The notes beneath the pieces were generated by a model. That model saw nothing but the letters and a program-made list of their open reading frames with translations. It did no database searches and was not told the DNA's origin. From Nothophoma quercina (taxonomy: Eukaryota; Ascomycota; Dothideomycetes; Pleosporales; Didymellaceae), in the NCBI GenBank assembly GCA_021642125.1, contig JAKIXB010000038.1, forward strand, positions 124,001 through 188,000: DNA of 64,000 nt, read 5' to 3'. The number at the start of each line of letters is the position of its first letter. Position 1 is the stretch's first letter. Made by a program: the position numbers and the translations under genes. Below, in pieces: positions 1 to 11,188 of this stretch.

Positions 1-863
1 TCTCGTCCTTCCTCTTCGTTCGGATCTCAGCGACCATGCCCTCCAACTCTCGCAATTTCTCAAAAGCACTCCCTGCACCAGGCTGCCAGAATACGGCACG
101 CCCTCTTCTCTCCCTCTCCTTGGTCAGTGAAGACAGCCCATACCACTCCCCAGGTTGATACACCAGCCTCTCCCTGGCGCCTTCTTCCTCCAGTACTTTC
201 AGCATCGCTGCCATCACAACGTCTTGACCATCAGGCAACGTCACATCGGTGTTCAGATTGTGAATTGCAGAAGTGAGGAGGGTCAGTGTCGTAGCACTGA
301 CTCTCACCCAGAAAACACTCAAATTGAGTATCCCAGTCTCGCTTGCGGGATGAGGAAGGATGAAGGAAAGATCTTTGAAAGCTTCCAGTGCGTCGGTATT
401 GTTGGCGGTTGCAGGTCATGGGAGGAGCATGTCTAGCGGGAGGTGTGGGTGCACAGGGAGAACGGTTGGGTCGAAATACCTCTACACGTCAGCCTTATGA
501 GTATAGAGCAGAAGAAGCCGCTTACAAGATCCACTCCACTTGCTCCTCGATAGGCTTTTGTAGTTCGGTGGTGATGAGCGAGGACATAAAGTAGAGGATA
601 TTGGCGCCGCCTTTCACGATTGGACGTTGCATCGTGTACTGTGCGTATCCGAAGCGCTCGTTCTGTGCTTCGTGAAGGCTCAATGCTTGTCGATGTTGCT
701 TGGTTAGAGGAGGATAGGCGATTGTGACCTTCGCAAGCCGTGCTGGCGGCTTTGACGGTGAGGTGTGTACTGAATGGAAGGTCGATAAGTCGTGATCAAA
801 AAGTCCCCAGATTCCGACAACCATCAAAAGAATGCCCAGCGTGGAGATGATAGAGCGCGACAT
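1..863 (-). CDS. GT34-like type II membrane glycosyltransferase, 3'-partial, with in-frame TGA
   Basis: Probable Golgi glycosyltransferase of the GMA12/MNN10 (GT34) type. The ATG at 863 is followed by one hydrophobic segment (residues about 5-22, a signal anchor) and then the family pattern: HEAQNERFGYAQY, RPIVKGG and EEQVEWILYFDPTVLP. A 46-nt intron (480-525, GTAAGC...TAGAG, branch CTGACG) joins EWIL to YFDP. Where active relatives carry a DxD metal site, this copy reads FDPT, so it may be catalytically altered. After LDMLLP a TGA (416-418) interrupts the frame. The same frame then stays open to the window edge with family-like text (ILNLSVFWVRV, DGQDVVMAAML, RLVYQPGEWYGL). It may be a recent pseudogene, a readthrough gene or a sequence error. 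The C-terminus lies beyond position 1. The family call is from memory of the fold's motifs. Confidence 0.7.
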
Positions 864-1117
864 GACGGTCGGATGATATTGTATTGAACATGAGGGGGAT
901 GATTGTAATAAGCGGTCCTGAAATGCGAACTGTAGCGGCTAAAGTGCGGTGATGAGGATAAGGGAGGACGTACACACGGCATCTTGCCTTTGTCGTAGAT
1001 GGGAGGTGCAGAGGGGGCAATTGGAAAGAGGTGAAGGCAAAATCGACAACAACAAGCAGACTCTAGACTTGTTGAAGTACGACTGGTGAACAAGACGAGC
1101 TTGTTTTTCGAGTACCA

Positions 1118-3226
1118 TTACACCTCCTCCTTTCCCTTCACCTCCTCTGGTCCAACCCTGACCTCCGCCTCCTTCTGGTCACTCCTCTCCTTCTCCAACG
1201 CCTCCATCTCCTCCGCTTTCTTCTGCCTCAAATACTGACAAAATTTGCTTTTCGCCCTCATCCTACTACCCCACTTCAAGAACGCAAAAGGCACGACACA
1301 CAGCGCAACAGCCAAGAAGCCCAACAAGCTGGTCGCCCACGCGACACCCAGCGCTCTGTACATCGGGCGCGTCGCGAAGGGCAGCACGGCGCCGAAGGAT
1401 GAGCGTGAGAGCGAAGCGGCAGCCATAGCGCTGGCGGCAAAGACTTCGTATGCGTCGACGAGGTAGTTCAGCAGGGCCATGAAGAGGCAGAGGTAACCCA
1501 TGCCAAATAGAACGCCGGCGCATGTGGGCACTGTAAGTGTTAGCTTGGTCAAGTCCAGTAGAACCTCGAAGTAGTAACGCACCCATCCAATGTATGTCTT
1601 CTCTGGCTGTCCAACCTAGCCAAAAACTCGATATGACGAAGAAGGGACCGGCGATGCAGGCCAACGGCAGACGAACCATTTCTTCTTTGCGTGCCCAGGG
1701 CTTGTTGGCGCGCTGGGCGCGGGTCAAGTACCAGTCCCACGTGAGGTAGAAACAGGCGGAGATGAGGGCGCCGACACCGATGGGAAGGAATGTAAGGCCT
1801 TGCTCGCCAGGTGTGAAGCCGTAGATACCCGTGAAGATGATGGGGTAGGATTGAAGGTAGATGTAGAAGATAGCATCTGCCATGGCAGTCAGCGTACTGA
1901 GTCTTAAACAATAGTCTCGATATACTTACATGCATAGCTCAGGTACAAACATGTGAACAGTACCAACGGCTCGAAGCAAAGCATGCGCAACGGCCGCGTC
2001 AAGATTACAGTAACGATGTGATTGAAGTCTGTCTTTTCCAGCTCGATGGGCGCAATGATACTCTCGTCGCCGGTCTCTTTACGCATCTTCTGCGCTCGAT
2101 GCTTCAAGATAACCGGTCCGTAAGTCTCGGGCAAGAAGATAAAGAGCGGCCAGGTGACTCCTGCTAGAATAGCACCCACCCAGAAGCCCCAGGCCCATGA
2201 GACGACGGAGATGTACCCTGATATCGGAGGTCCTAGGATCGGTCCAAACGTTGTTGCAGCCATGAACCCCGCCATGCTTCGTCCTCGGCTCTTAGGATTG
2301 TGGTAGATGTCTGCGCAGATACCTCCGACTACACTAATCGCGCAGCTTCCTCCGATACCAACGAGTAATCTGAAGATGACAAGCGCAGCGAAGTTTGGTG
2401 ACACAGCTGAGGTGATTGAGAAGATGGTGAATATGGCGAAAGAGATCATCATGACCAGCTTTCGGCCGTACGACTCTGAAAGCGGTCCCCACAACATGGG
2501 CCCCATGACATAGCCCACTAGGTACATGGAGGTGGGCAGGATGAGCTTGTACTCATTGTATTCGTGGAAGTGCTGAGATATGGGTCCTGTGGCACCAGCC
2601 GGCAGTCTGAAATCATGTTAACGGCTAGCAAGTGAGATTGCATGGACGACAAAACTTACGAGGAGCCGATTGTACTATTCATCACTACAGCATGGTCAAC
2701 AACTGTGATGATCTGCAGGTACGCTGTACTCACCACTCATAATGGCCACGAAGAGGGCGTACAGCTTCTTCACTTGACTCCAATTGTCCGGATTGTCAGG
2801 GTCGCCATCCTTGAATCGGATGATCTTCTTGGGAATGCCTTCTGCACGAGGTGCATCGGAGTCATTTGAACGCGAACCTGCTCGTGAAGTCGTGCTCGAC
2901 AGTGGCGGCGATACTATAGCTTCAATTTCATCTTCCTTCTCTTTGTCTAGGTCAGACGATGAGTCGACCTCTGTCTCCAAATCCTTCAATTGTGTGGCAC
3001 GCGAGCCTTCTGCATCTGAGTAGCTGCGTTAGCGAGGTGCTCTTTTAACCATCACGACAATTCGCGTACCGCGACTCCTTGATCTTCCCTGACTTCGTGC
3101 ACTCTTTACACTGCGCGATGTGTGACTTCTCACTAGTGCCACCGGAGTTGCGATATGAAAGCCATCATTCAGCCGTTGTTGCTGTTGATCGCGGGAATAA
3201 GTCCGTTCCAAATCTGCGGATTCCAT
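1118..3226 (-). CDS. MFS transporter, DHA1 drug/polyamine type
   Basis: Plasma-membrane proton-coupled efflux carrier of the major facilitator superfamily. Six exons encode about 615 aa; introns are 1531-1582, 1877-1929, 2607-2659, 2685-2733 and 3016-3069. One internal exon is only 25 nt. The N-terminal ~120 residues are charged, Ser-rich and cytoplasmic. The core begins near DPDNPDNWSQVKKLYAL, followed by MNSTIGSSLPAGA (TM1 loop), GPLSESYGRK (the loop 2-3 MFS signature), GGSCAISVVGGICADIY and LPETYGPVIL, the pattern of the fungal Tpo/Flu1-like DHA1 group. The C-terminal tail is a Glu/Lys-rich helix. The start is the ATG at 3226; no nearer in-frame ATG fits the spliced N-terminus. Substrate cannot be told from sequence; polyamines or drugs are typical. 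It is convergent with nothing and tail-to-head with the glycosyltransferase. Confidence 0.9.
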
Positions 3227-3894
3227 TTGTAATGACGTTCAAGCTTGGCAACAATTGAGCACCCTGGAAAGGAGCAAACATGACAAGAAAAGGGTAAAGC
3301 AAAGTGTAAGCCTAAGGGATTCGGTAAACAGGAGCTTGACCCCGCAAATTCAGTGAGTATTACCGTGGCGCGAAATCGTAGTGTGAACTGGATCATTATT
3401 AAGACAGCGCCAGAGCTAGCTGCATAACGCGGGGATAATGCAAACGCATGACGATCACTTGTCGGTAACGGTAAACTCGGTGCTGAAGGGCGTGGACCCA
3501 CATGCTGCAAGAGCCTCAAATTGATGCGATTCGTCGAGAGCTTGTCGAACTGATGCTGTGACTCGAACTGCATGCGGATGATCGTGACTGCGTTGTTTTT
3601 GAGCTTCATTCCGAATCCGACATCAATTCCGAAGCCAATGGCTAATCCATCTGTCAGATGACGCGCAGTGGTGCAAGGTGACGACTGACACGTTGTGCTG
3701 TTTACTGTTGCATGCAATGCATTTACTTGTGGCGCTAGATATGTCGAACTTGCAGTGTCGGTGAGAAGGCCGGCAACCTTGATCAATGTCAACATCCAAG
3801 GGGAAGATGCAGATGTTGCTCGGGCCTTTGGTTGGTGTGACATGTTTTGTGCTGGAGAGACAATAATGGTGCATTCGCTGCGGCGGGAACATGT
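3227..3894. other. Non-coding gap between MFS start and prefoldin stop
   Basis: Contains the presumed MFS promoter and the prefoldin 3' end. A 200-codon open frame on the minus strand has no recognisable domain and runs into the MFS first exon; I read nothing else here. Confidence 0.5.
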
Positions 3895-4584
3895 CTAGGT
3901 CTCGAGGTTGATACTTCGCCCGAAGCGGCCATACAGAACCTTCTTCAGCTCACCCATCTCTTCTTGAACAGATTCGAGCTTCGACTTGAGTACCTCAACT
4001 TCCTCATCGATGGTTGATGTTGAGCTCTCCAAAAGCTCAAGGACCTGTGGCTGTGGTAGTGAGACGAAGCAATCGCCGACTTTGTATCTGCGGAGGCGTC
4101 AGATCATACTTGCTCGATCTTGCTGTACGTTCATGCATGCATCGGAGGACCGACTTACGGTACTTTCTCCTCCTCGTCCACAAGCTCAAGTTCTGTCGAG
4201 ATTTCTTCAAGGTCTTCCTTCTCCTTCTATTTGACATTAGCACACGATGCAAGAAGACCAGCGATGAGATGTCGATCCTGTCTTCAACTCGCAGAGAAGG
4301 CGCCAAGTGTCTTGCTGCAGCGGTAGAGACCTGAATTCGAAGGTGCAATGTACGAAGAAGGCCACGGGGCTGCACTTACGATCTTGGCTCTCAGTTCTTC
4401 CTCCAACGATGTCTCTTTCTGATGGAGGGAACTGAATTTGTTGATCTTTTCCTGGTCTTCGCGGCGGACTTCCATGTCCTCTCCGCCCGCCGAAGCCTCC
4501 TCCTCTTTTGTGAGCTGTCCGTGTGTTAGCGGCAAAACCTGCAGGTGGGGCTGTGTGTCGGAAACTCACCATACGGCGCTGCAT
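3895..4584 (-). CDS. GIM3: Prefoldin subunit 4
   Basis: Beta-type subunit of the hexameric prefoldin chaperone, which delivers nascent actin and tubulin to the CCT/TRiC chaperonin in the cytosol. Four exons give 136 aa, the usual size; introns are 4088-4158, 4227-4379 and 4515-4569. Exon 1 is only 15 nt (MQRRM), which matches the conserved fungal start. Seen motifs: MLTKEEEAS, REDQEKINKFSSLHQKE (first coiled coil), KEKEDLEEISTELELVDEEE, VPYKVGDCFVSLP (beta hairpins) and the C-terminal coiled coil ending LYGRFGRSINLET. The 153-nt second intron is longer than the roughly 50 nt usual in this window. Assignment is firm from whole-length family similarity. Confidence 0.93.
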
Positions 4585-4924
4585 TCTGTGAAACTGTGAG
4601 TCGGGTAGATCTGTAAGAAATGGGAGAAAGAGCGTAGTAGGTCAGTCGAAGGACGTTGTTGGTCGTCTTGGCGTTGATGAACTTTCGAGATTGGGGATGC
4701 TGATCTCCAGGGTCTCGCTTGGTGTTTACAGAGCGCCAAGACTGCGCTCAAATGGTAGGCACGAACGTGTCCGCAGCTCACATGCACAGTTAAGGGAGTG
4801 TTGTGGTTTTTGGACCCGAAGCACTCGGATTGAGGAACACATTGGTATTGATGCTCGCTTCTCAGTGTAGAACGCTTGCAAGATGAAATTATGAAAATTA
4901 CCCAAGTACGAGTGACCGCTCAAA
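4585..4924. other. Gap between prefoldin start and CASP stop
   Basis: About 340 bp that should hold the prefoldin promoter and the CASP 3' untranslated region. No further gene or repeat is visible. Confidence 0.5.
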
Positions 4925-7283
4925 CTAAGATGTCCCCAGATCTTCGGCCGTATCCTTATGCCATAGGTCCCCAGGCCCAGCATCAACGGGTCCCGCTGCA
5001 GAGCCGACAGTAGCTCCGACCGTGCTACCTGTGTATGCACCAGCCGTCGAGAAAAGCATCCAGAACACCATGAAGTGCAGACCAAACAAATACGCTGCGA
5101 AGATGTTTCGACTTGTCCTTGTCGCCAACACAAATTTTGTGACTCGAAGGACCATGCGCTCGAAGATGTGCATGCGCTTCATGGCTCTGGCCGACTCCCT
5201 CCCTCTGAAAGCCGCAAATGGTGAGAGATTCGACTCGTAGGCAGAGCGATACCTGTCCGTCGCGGTGTCGCCGATCTGGACGGTGGAGGGGTTCGGGTTG
5301 GCGCCATAGCTAGATGCTGAGGCCGTAGGCCCTCTGTTGTGTGCGTTGTATGATGAAACGTACCGCGTCTTCTCGTACAGATCCAAATTGTCCTTCTGCA
5401 GCGTGCCAATCTCAGACCTGAGGGAAGAGATCGTCGAGTGTGACTTTTGCAGCTCGGCTTCAAGCTCTGAGTTACGCTTCTTGAAGCGGTCACGTTGCGC
5501 AGTGACCATGGGTAGGATGCCAGAACCTCCGCCCACCTGCTCACCAGCACGTAGCGAGGCAAGCGTGTTCTGCGACGAGTTGTCAAACCCGGAGATGATG
5601 GACGAAGTTGGCGATGTTGCCCTTCCGCGTCTCGTACCTGCGAACGACGACTGCGGATATCGCGACACGTATGTGCCAGCTACTGACATGCCCGAAGGGT
5701 CGAAAGCGTTCGATGCCTCCTGCTGCACCTTCTCGAGATCAGCCTCGAGCGTCTCATTCAGCGCTCTGGACTTCTCGAGCTCCATATTCGTTTGCGAAAG
5801 CTCTTCTTGAAGGGCTTCCAGTCGACTTTGCAAGTCGTTGTGAGACACACGCAGGACTGTCAGCTCGTTGCTAATTTTCTTATTGCGCGCCAGCAGGAGT
5901 TGCTCCAGTGTCTCACTCTTTCCTTTTCCAGCAGCGCCGTTCTGTGACAGGGCAATCTCGGTTGCCTCATCGTCGTCGTCGCCGGTTGCAAACTCGATCG
6001 ACTGAACTCGTTAGCATGTACCATTCTGCCTTTCAGACTTGCATCGCCTTACCTTGAGGACCTCCAGCTCCTGCTTCACGTTATCATAATCGCTCCACTT
6101 CTGCACCTTTTCACGCAGAGCGTCCTTCTCACTCTTCAATGACTTGATCTCGCGCTCCAGGTTGCGCGAGCCCGTCTCGAGACGTGTACGCTCAGAATCC
6201 TTCTCGAATCGTGCATTCTCTAGCTTGCGCAATAAGGATGAGTTCTCGGATCGTAGACGGAGGAAAGCAGGGTCGTCTTCTACAACAACGTGCTGCGCCT
6301 GTGCCGAGGCACTTTGTGCAAGCTCCAGACGCAGCTGCTCGTTGCGTGCTTCAACCTCAGCCAGGCGGTGGCTTGTTCTCTCAAGCTCAGAGCTTACAAT
6401 CTCAAGCTCCGCGGCTGTGGCTCCAGTACTCTCTCCTGCAGCCTCTTCCCCAGTGCCCAGTCTCTGAGAGACTTCATAGTTGGCTTTGAGCTCTTTCAGC
6501 AGCCGTTCCTGGTTCTCGACCTTCTCTTCCAGACCCTTCTCCTTTGCCTCCCAGTTGTCCTTCTTCTCCTCGAGGACGGCAGTCCATGAAGCCTCAACCT
6601 CTTTGATCTTGCTGTCTCGGCTGTCCTCCAGCGTCTTGCGTGCTGTGCGCTCCTCCTCAAGCTTCTGTTCTGATTCCTCTAGTTGCGATGTCAAGCTTGC
6701 AACGGTCTTCTGCAACCGTTCGTTTTCGGATGTGAGCTTTGGAACGACTTCTTCGGCGGTGACGAGGGAGTCGACGGAGGCTTCGAGGAGCGGGTATGGG
6801 TCAGGTGCTTCGGACAGCGGGGAGTAGAGTTGGAAGAACGAGGCTTGGACGGTCTTGGACTGGTTCGATATGAGATCAATGAAGTTCTGGTATGCTGTGC
6901 TTCGTCAGCCTGCTGCAACTCGGACGTTGCTATGGGAATAACCTACACTTCAAGAGCCCTTTGATGTCGCTGAGCTTGCTCTCGTCATCTAGCTTCCTGA
7001 AGTCCTTAGTCTTTTGCGCAAGCTCTTTTCTCTGTGTGAGACTATCCCTCTGGTGTGCGACCAGGTCTGAGGCTACGGTGTCGAGTTGAGGAATGAGCGC
7101 AGTGAGATCGATATCTACAGCCTCATTAGCATCTGTCTATCCGTTCTACCGCATGACCATACTCCTCCATGCTCCAATGGCTTTCTGGAACTTGTTGCCC
7201 TCCTCGGTCTCTGGCTCTCCACCCGTCTGCTTTGGCTCTTCCTCTTGCGCCGCGTGCGCCTCAACGTCCAATCCGCGTTCCAT
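4925..7283 (-). CDS. COY1: Golgin CASP/Coy1 family, tail-anchored Golgi coiled-coil protein
   Basis: Golgi-membrane tether acting in intra-Golgi and retrograde vesicle traffic. Four exons (introns 6002-6052, 6895-6946, 7115-7161) encode about 735 aa. The N-terminus NKFQKAIGAWR, then IDLTALIPQLDTVASDL and KDFRKLDDESKL, is the signature of the family. Residues about 100-500 are almost continuous coiled coil. The C-terminus has the CASP block (LPMVTAQRDRFKKRN, FERMVLRVTKFVLATRTSRNIF) followed by one transmembrane helix (AAYLFGLHFMVFWMLFSTAG) and a short lumenal Gly-rich tail. The start is the first in-frame ATG (7283), since a TGA lies upstream in frame; an extra 5' exon cannot be excluded. It is divergent from the vesicle-tethering Vps3-like gene across 267 bp. 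Confidence 0.9.
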
Positions 7284-7550
7284 GGCTTTATCTGCGGTCG
7301 CCTTTGCACGTGTGCAATCGTCGGTATATCAAGTTCGCCAGAGCACGGCCCTGTATACGACAGACGCTACTTTCATGTGTCGTGGTCAAGCTCATGCAGA
7401 CGCGCCGCTGGGGGTGACGCGGAGGGCTAGGCAGCCGATTGGCCGCCTTCATGAGCTCGTACCTGGATGAACCACCTCACGTACAGGAACACGGTCATGG
7501 CCCTCTCGTTGCGCCCTTAGCCAGCATGGCGCGTGTGATGCTTCTGAACA

Positions 7551-10500
7551 ATGGCAGAAGCAGCTCCTACCCCGCAAGGGACCGCCCGTCCGCCGCCGCA
7601 AGATGGGCCCTTCGTCCTCCGCAAGCTTGTCTCGGACCTGCCGCTGTCCGCTGACGGAGAGCATACTGATGCGCGCATAACCTGTGTTGAAGTATGGGGT
7701 ATGCATACGGTACCCCTGCCATGCTATGTAGTTCCAAGTAGCTGATTGAAGCCTAGACGGCAACCTCTACGTTGGTACCTCTGCCGCTGAGATCCTCCAC
7801 TTCGTCCTCCTACCACCCGAGTCCGACGACCCGTCTGCAGAGCCCACAGCGATCATCGCCTCCAGACTCGAGCCACCACATAACGACGGAAGTGGTCCTG
7901 GCGTGCAGCAGATCCTGATCCTGCCCAAAGTCTACAAAGCATGCGTGCTATGCAACAACACCCTCTCCATCTATTCGCTGCCTGAGCTGAGCCCCGACTC
8001 GACCTTCAAGCCAATATCTTGCTTATGGGTTGGAGGCGTGGACCTGAATGAAGAGGATGGTGATGACGAAGGAGTACAGATAGTAATTGGACTAAAGAAG
8101 AGACTGCGACTCGTCCAGATCACTGAGAATCAGCCACCGAAGGCAGTCAAGTCGATCGAATATGGAGGATGCCTGGTCTCTGTCCGACGTGAGACCTTCT
8201 CGTGCGCCGCTGACAGCCACTCGTATGCGCTACTGGATGTTATGCACCAGCAAAAGATTGGCTTGTTCCCCATCTCCTCCTTGGATCCAGATGCAGGCGA
8301 TGTTGGAGGGGCTGCTGAAACCATTGCGACCGTACCCCAAGCCCCCTCCAGAAGTGTGTCGTCAGCTAGCGTGCATCCACATCAAGGGGATCAAAAGGGT
8401 CACAATCGGAGCACAAGTTTGAATCTCATGGGGATAGGAAGCGGCCCGTCGTCCCGCACCGCAAGCCCACGGCCTCCAGCACAGCGCTACGGCTTTGATG
8501 TACCTGAGTCGCTATCACGGACCGTTTCACCAGCACCAGGTCGTTCGCCTGCTCGATCTCCAACACGCCCTGCTGAAGGAGAAACTGGAGATGGTACAGC
8601 TTTTGACAAGCCTCTACCAGCTCCTCCAGCAGAAGATGCACCTCAGGTTGAGGTACAGAAAGCTCCAAAGCCTCCGCCATTCGTTCCCCTACGGCCGCAC
8701 ATTGCTTCGCCGAATCCTAATGAGTTCCTGCTTACTGTCGGCACCACACCAGCTGAACAAGGTGTCGGTATGTTCGTCAACCTCGACGGTGACATGTGTC
8801 GAGGAAGTATACAATTCAGTAGTTACCCTGACGCCATCGTGGTTGATGGCTCAGGCATAGACCTGACATCTTCGATGGGTCCTGACATGGACGCTGAAGA
8901 AGGCTATGTGCTCGCTGCGGTCCATAGAGGAGAAGGAGATAACGTCGCCTACGGCATTGAGATGCAAAGATGGGATGTGGATGGCGAAGACACAAAGACA
9001 TGGTGTGATCTTAGTCCGCTAGGCCTATCGTCGAAAGAAGACAGCAGCCATGTCTCAGTACCATTAGGCATGCGTACTGTTGTCCAACCTTACGACCTTG
9101 TTCTCCCTGAGATCGGCGCTAAGCTTACCGTACAACGCCTGCAGCTACCCTCCACAGATAGCTCCACTACAGCGGATGGGACAAGGTCAACTGCGACAGC
9201 TCAGGAAAAGGTAGACCTCGAATTTACACAACGGCTGTCCAAGCTCAGATCACAAAACGTAGTGTGGGCTGGCAACCAGATCTGGTGGACTGTCCGCAAC
9301 CCGCTTGTCACGCGCCTGGACTCACGTCTAGAGCAAGCACAGTTCGCAGAGGACGACATAACGATACAACCGAACCGCAACCCTGTTGAGAGGGTACTTG
9401 GCGACATACGAGGGCAAGATCCTCGCAACGAGTCAGAGTATCTCAGTTTGATCTACATTCGTCAAAAAGCATCTGTACTGTTGTTCATGGATGTCGTCCT
9501 TCGCACAAAGACCAACATCATCATCTTCGAGAACGAGAAGCGGATTACTGAGCAAGCCCTCATTGAAGGCGAGGTCGACCCCCGCATAGTCCTTTCAATG
9601 CTGCCAATCTTGAGCCAAGAAGTGATACAGGGCCCTGAAGGTATTCAGATATCTGGCGGTATCACGACGGTCATTGAACAGTTCCTACAACAGAACGATC
9701 TTTCTGCGATACCCACAGACGTAAAGGGACCTTTCGGTGACAATCTGCTTCACTTTGTCAAAAGGTACCTCCAGTTCTGGAAGAGGAGGAAGGGCATGGC
9801 AAGCGTCACGAACGACCCATCCGTCTTCAGCACTGTCGATGCTGCGCTGTTACACATCCTTCTATTATTGGACCAAGGAAGCCCTAGCGGTACATCAAGT
9901 CCGGGCATCTACCGTGCCGAGTTACACGAACTTGTTGACAAAGAAGTCGAGTGTTTCGATCGGGCTGTTGAGCTTCTAGAACAGTTCAAGCGACTGTACG
10001 TGCTTAGTAGGCTGTATCAGAGCAACTGCAAGGCGTCGATGAAAGCCTCCAAGGTGCTCGCTACATGGAAACGTATCCTTGAAGGTGAGGAGGATGCAGG
10101 CGGTGCCTTTGTCGACGGCGAAAACGAACTGCGCAAGTACCTTGCACGAATCCGAGATCAGTCGCTAGTCGAAGAGTATGGTGCGTGGCTGGCGAATCGC
10201 AACCCCAAACTCGGCGTACAAATTTTCGCAGACGACCACAGCAGAGTCAAGTTCGACCCCACGCGCGCCGTGGAGCTACTGAAAGAGAGAGCCCCAGCTG
10301 CTGTCAAAGAGTATCTGGAGTACCTCGTTTTTGGCATGAAGGTAGGTGCCTCATCACATCACTTTGCAGAACAATACTGACTATGGGCAGCATACGCGCT
10401 ACGTAAACGAACTCATCGCTTTCTACCTTGACACAGTCATCCACGAACTAGAATCCAACGCTGACTCTCGCGCAACACTGTCGCAAACGTACGAAACGTA

Positions 10501-11188
10501 CCGTATCCTCGAACCTCCCAAACCCACATACCATCAGTTCATTACGGACAATGCTGTTCCAGCAGAGTGGTGGCAAGCACGTCTACGTCTCCTCCACTTG
10601 TTGGGCTCTAATCAGCCTGCTACGTCCTCATACGATGTCAGTACTATCCTGACGCGCCTCGAGCCATACGAGCAGGAGCTTGTGCCTGAAATGATCATTC
10701 TCCACGGTCGACAGGAACAGCACCAAGAGGCTCTTCGACTTCTCACACACGGCCTTGGCGATTTCGATACGGCGATTAGCTACTGTCTGTACGGGTACAG
10801 CTCAATATTCCGCCCCGTCACTACCGGCACACTGCCTATCCCACAATCCGACCTGCCCTCGCGCGCAGAACAGTCAAGGCTGTTCAGTTACCTCTTACAT
10901 GAGTTCCTAAACATAGAAGATCTCTCGCAGCGCATTGAGCGTACAGGCGAGTTGTTGGAGAGATTTGGCGGATGGTTTGATATTGGGGATGTTCTGGCGA
11001 TGTTGCCGGACGAGTGGAGCGTGGACATCTTCTCAGGCTTCCTTATCAATAGCTTGCGAAGGATGGTTAGAGAGAAAGCGGAGAGCGACATCGTAAAGGC
11101 CCTCAGCGACGCACAGAATAGTCAGATGAGCGCGGAGTTGGTCGAGAAGAGGGAAGCTGCTGGACCCACCATAGAACGAGTCAGTTGA
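7551..11188 (+). CDS. VPS3: CNH-domain Vps3/TGFBRAP1-like CORVET tethering subunit
   Basis: Predicted Rab5-effector subunit of the endosomal CORVET tether, related to Vps39/Vam6 and TGFBRAP1. Three exons (introns 7699-7756 and 10342-10390) give about 1176 aa. The N-terminal half is a CNH-type beta-propeller: DGNLYVGTSAAEILHF, VLCNNTLSIYSLPEL and IVIGLKKRLRLVQI. It is interrupted by a long Ser/Pro-rich loop (about residues 190-300). The C-terminal half is alpha-solenoid with Vps39 domain-1/2 style text (VDAALLHILLLL, LYVLSRLYQSNCK, WLANRNPKLGVQIFADDHSRVKF, ALRLLTHGLGDFDTAISYC, DIGDVLAMLPDEWSVD). The choice of Vps3 over Vps39 rests on overall layout and is less certain than membership of the family. 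Confidence 0.85.

Noticed and set aside
3169..3843. 224-codon open frame on the minus strand
   Set aside because: It overlaps the MFS first exon, has no domain or family-like pattern, and its composition looks like translated non-coding sequence.
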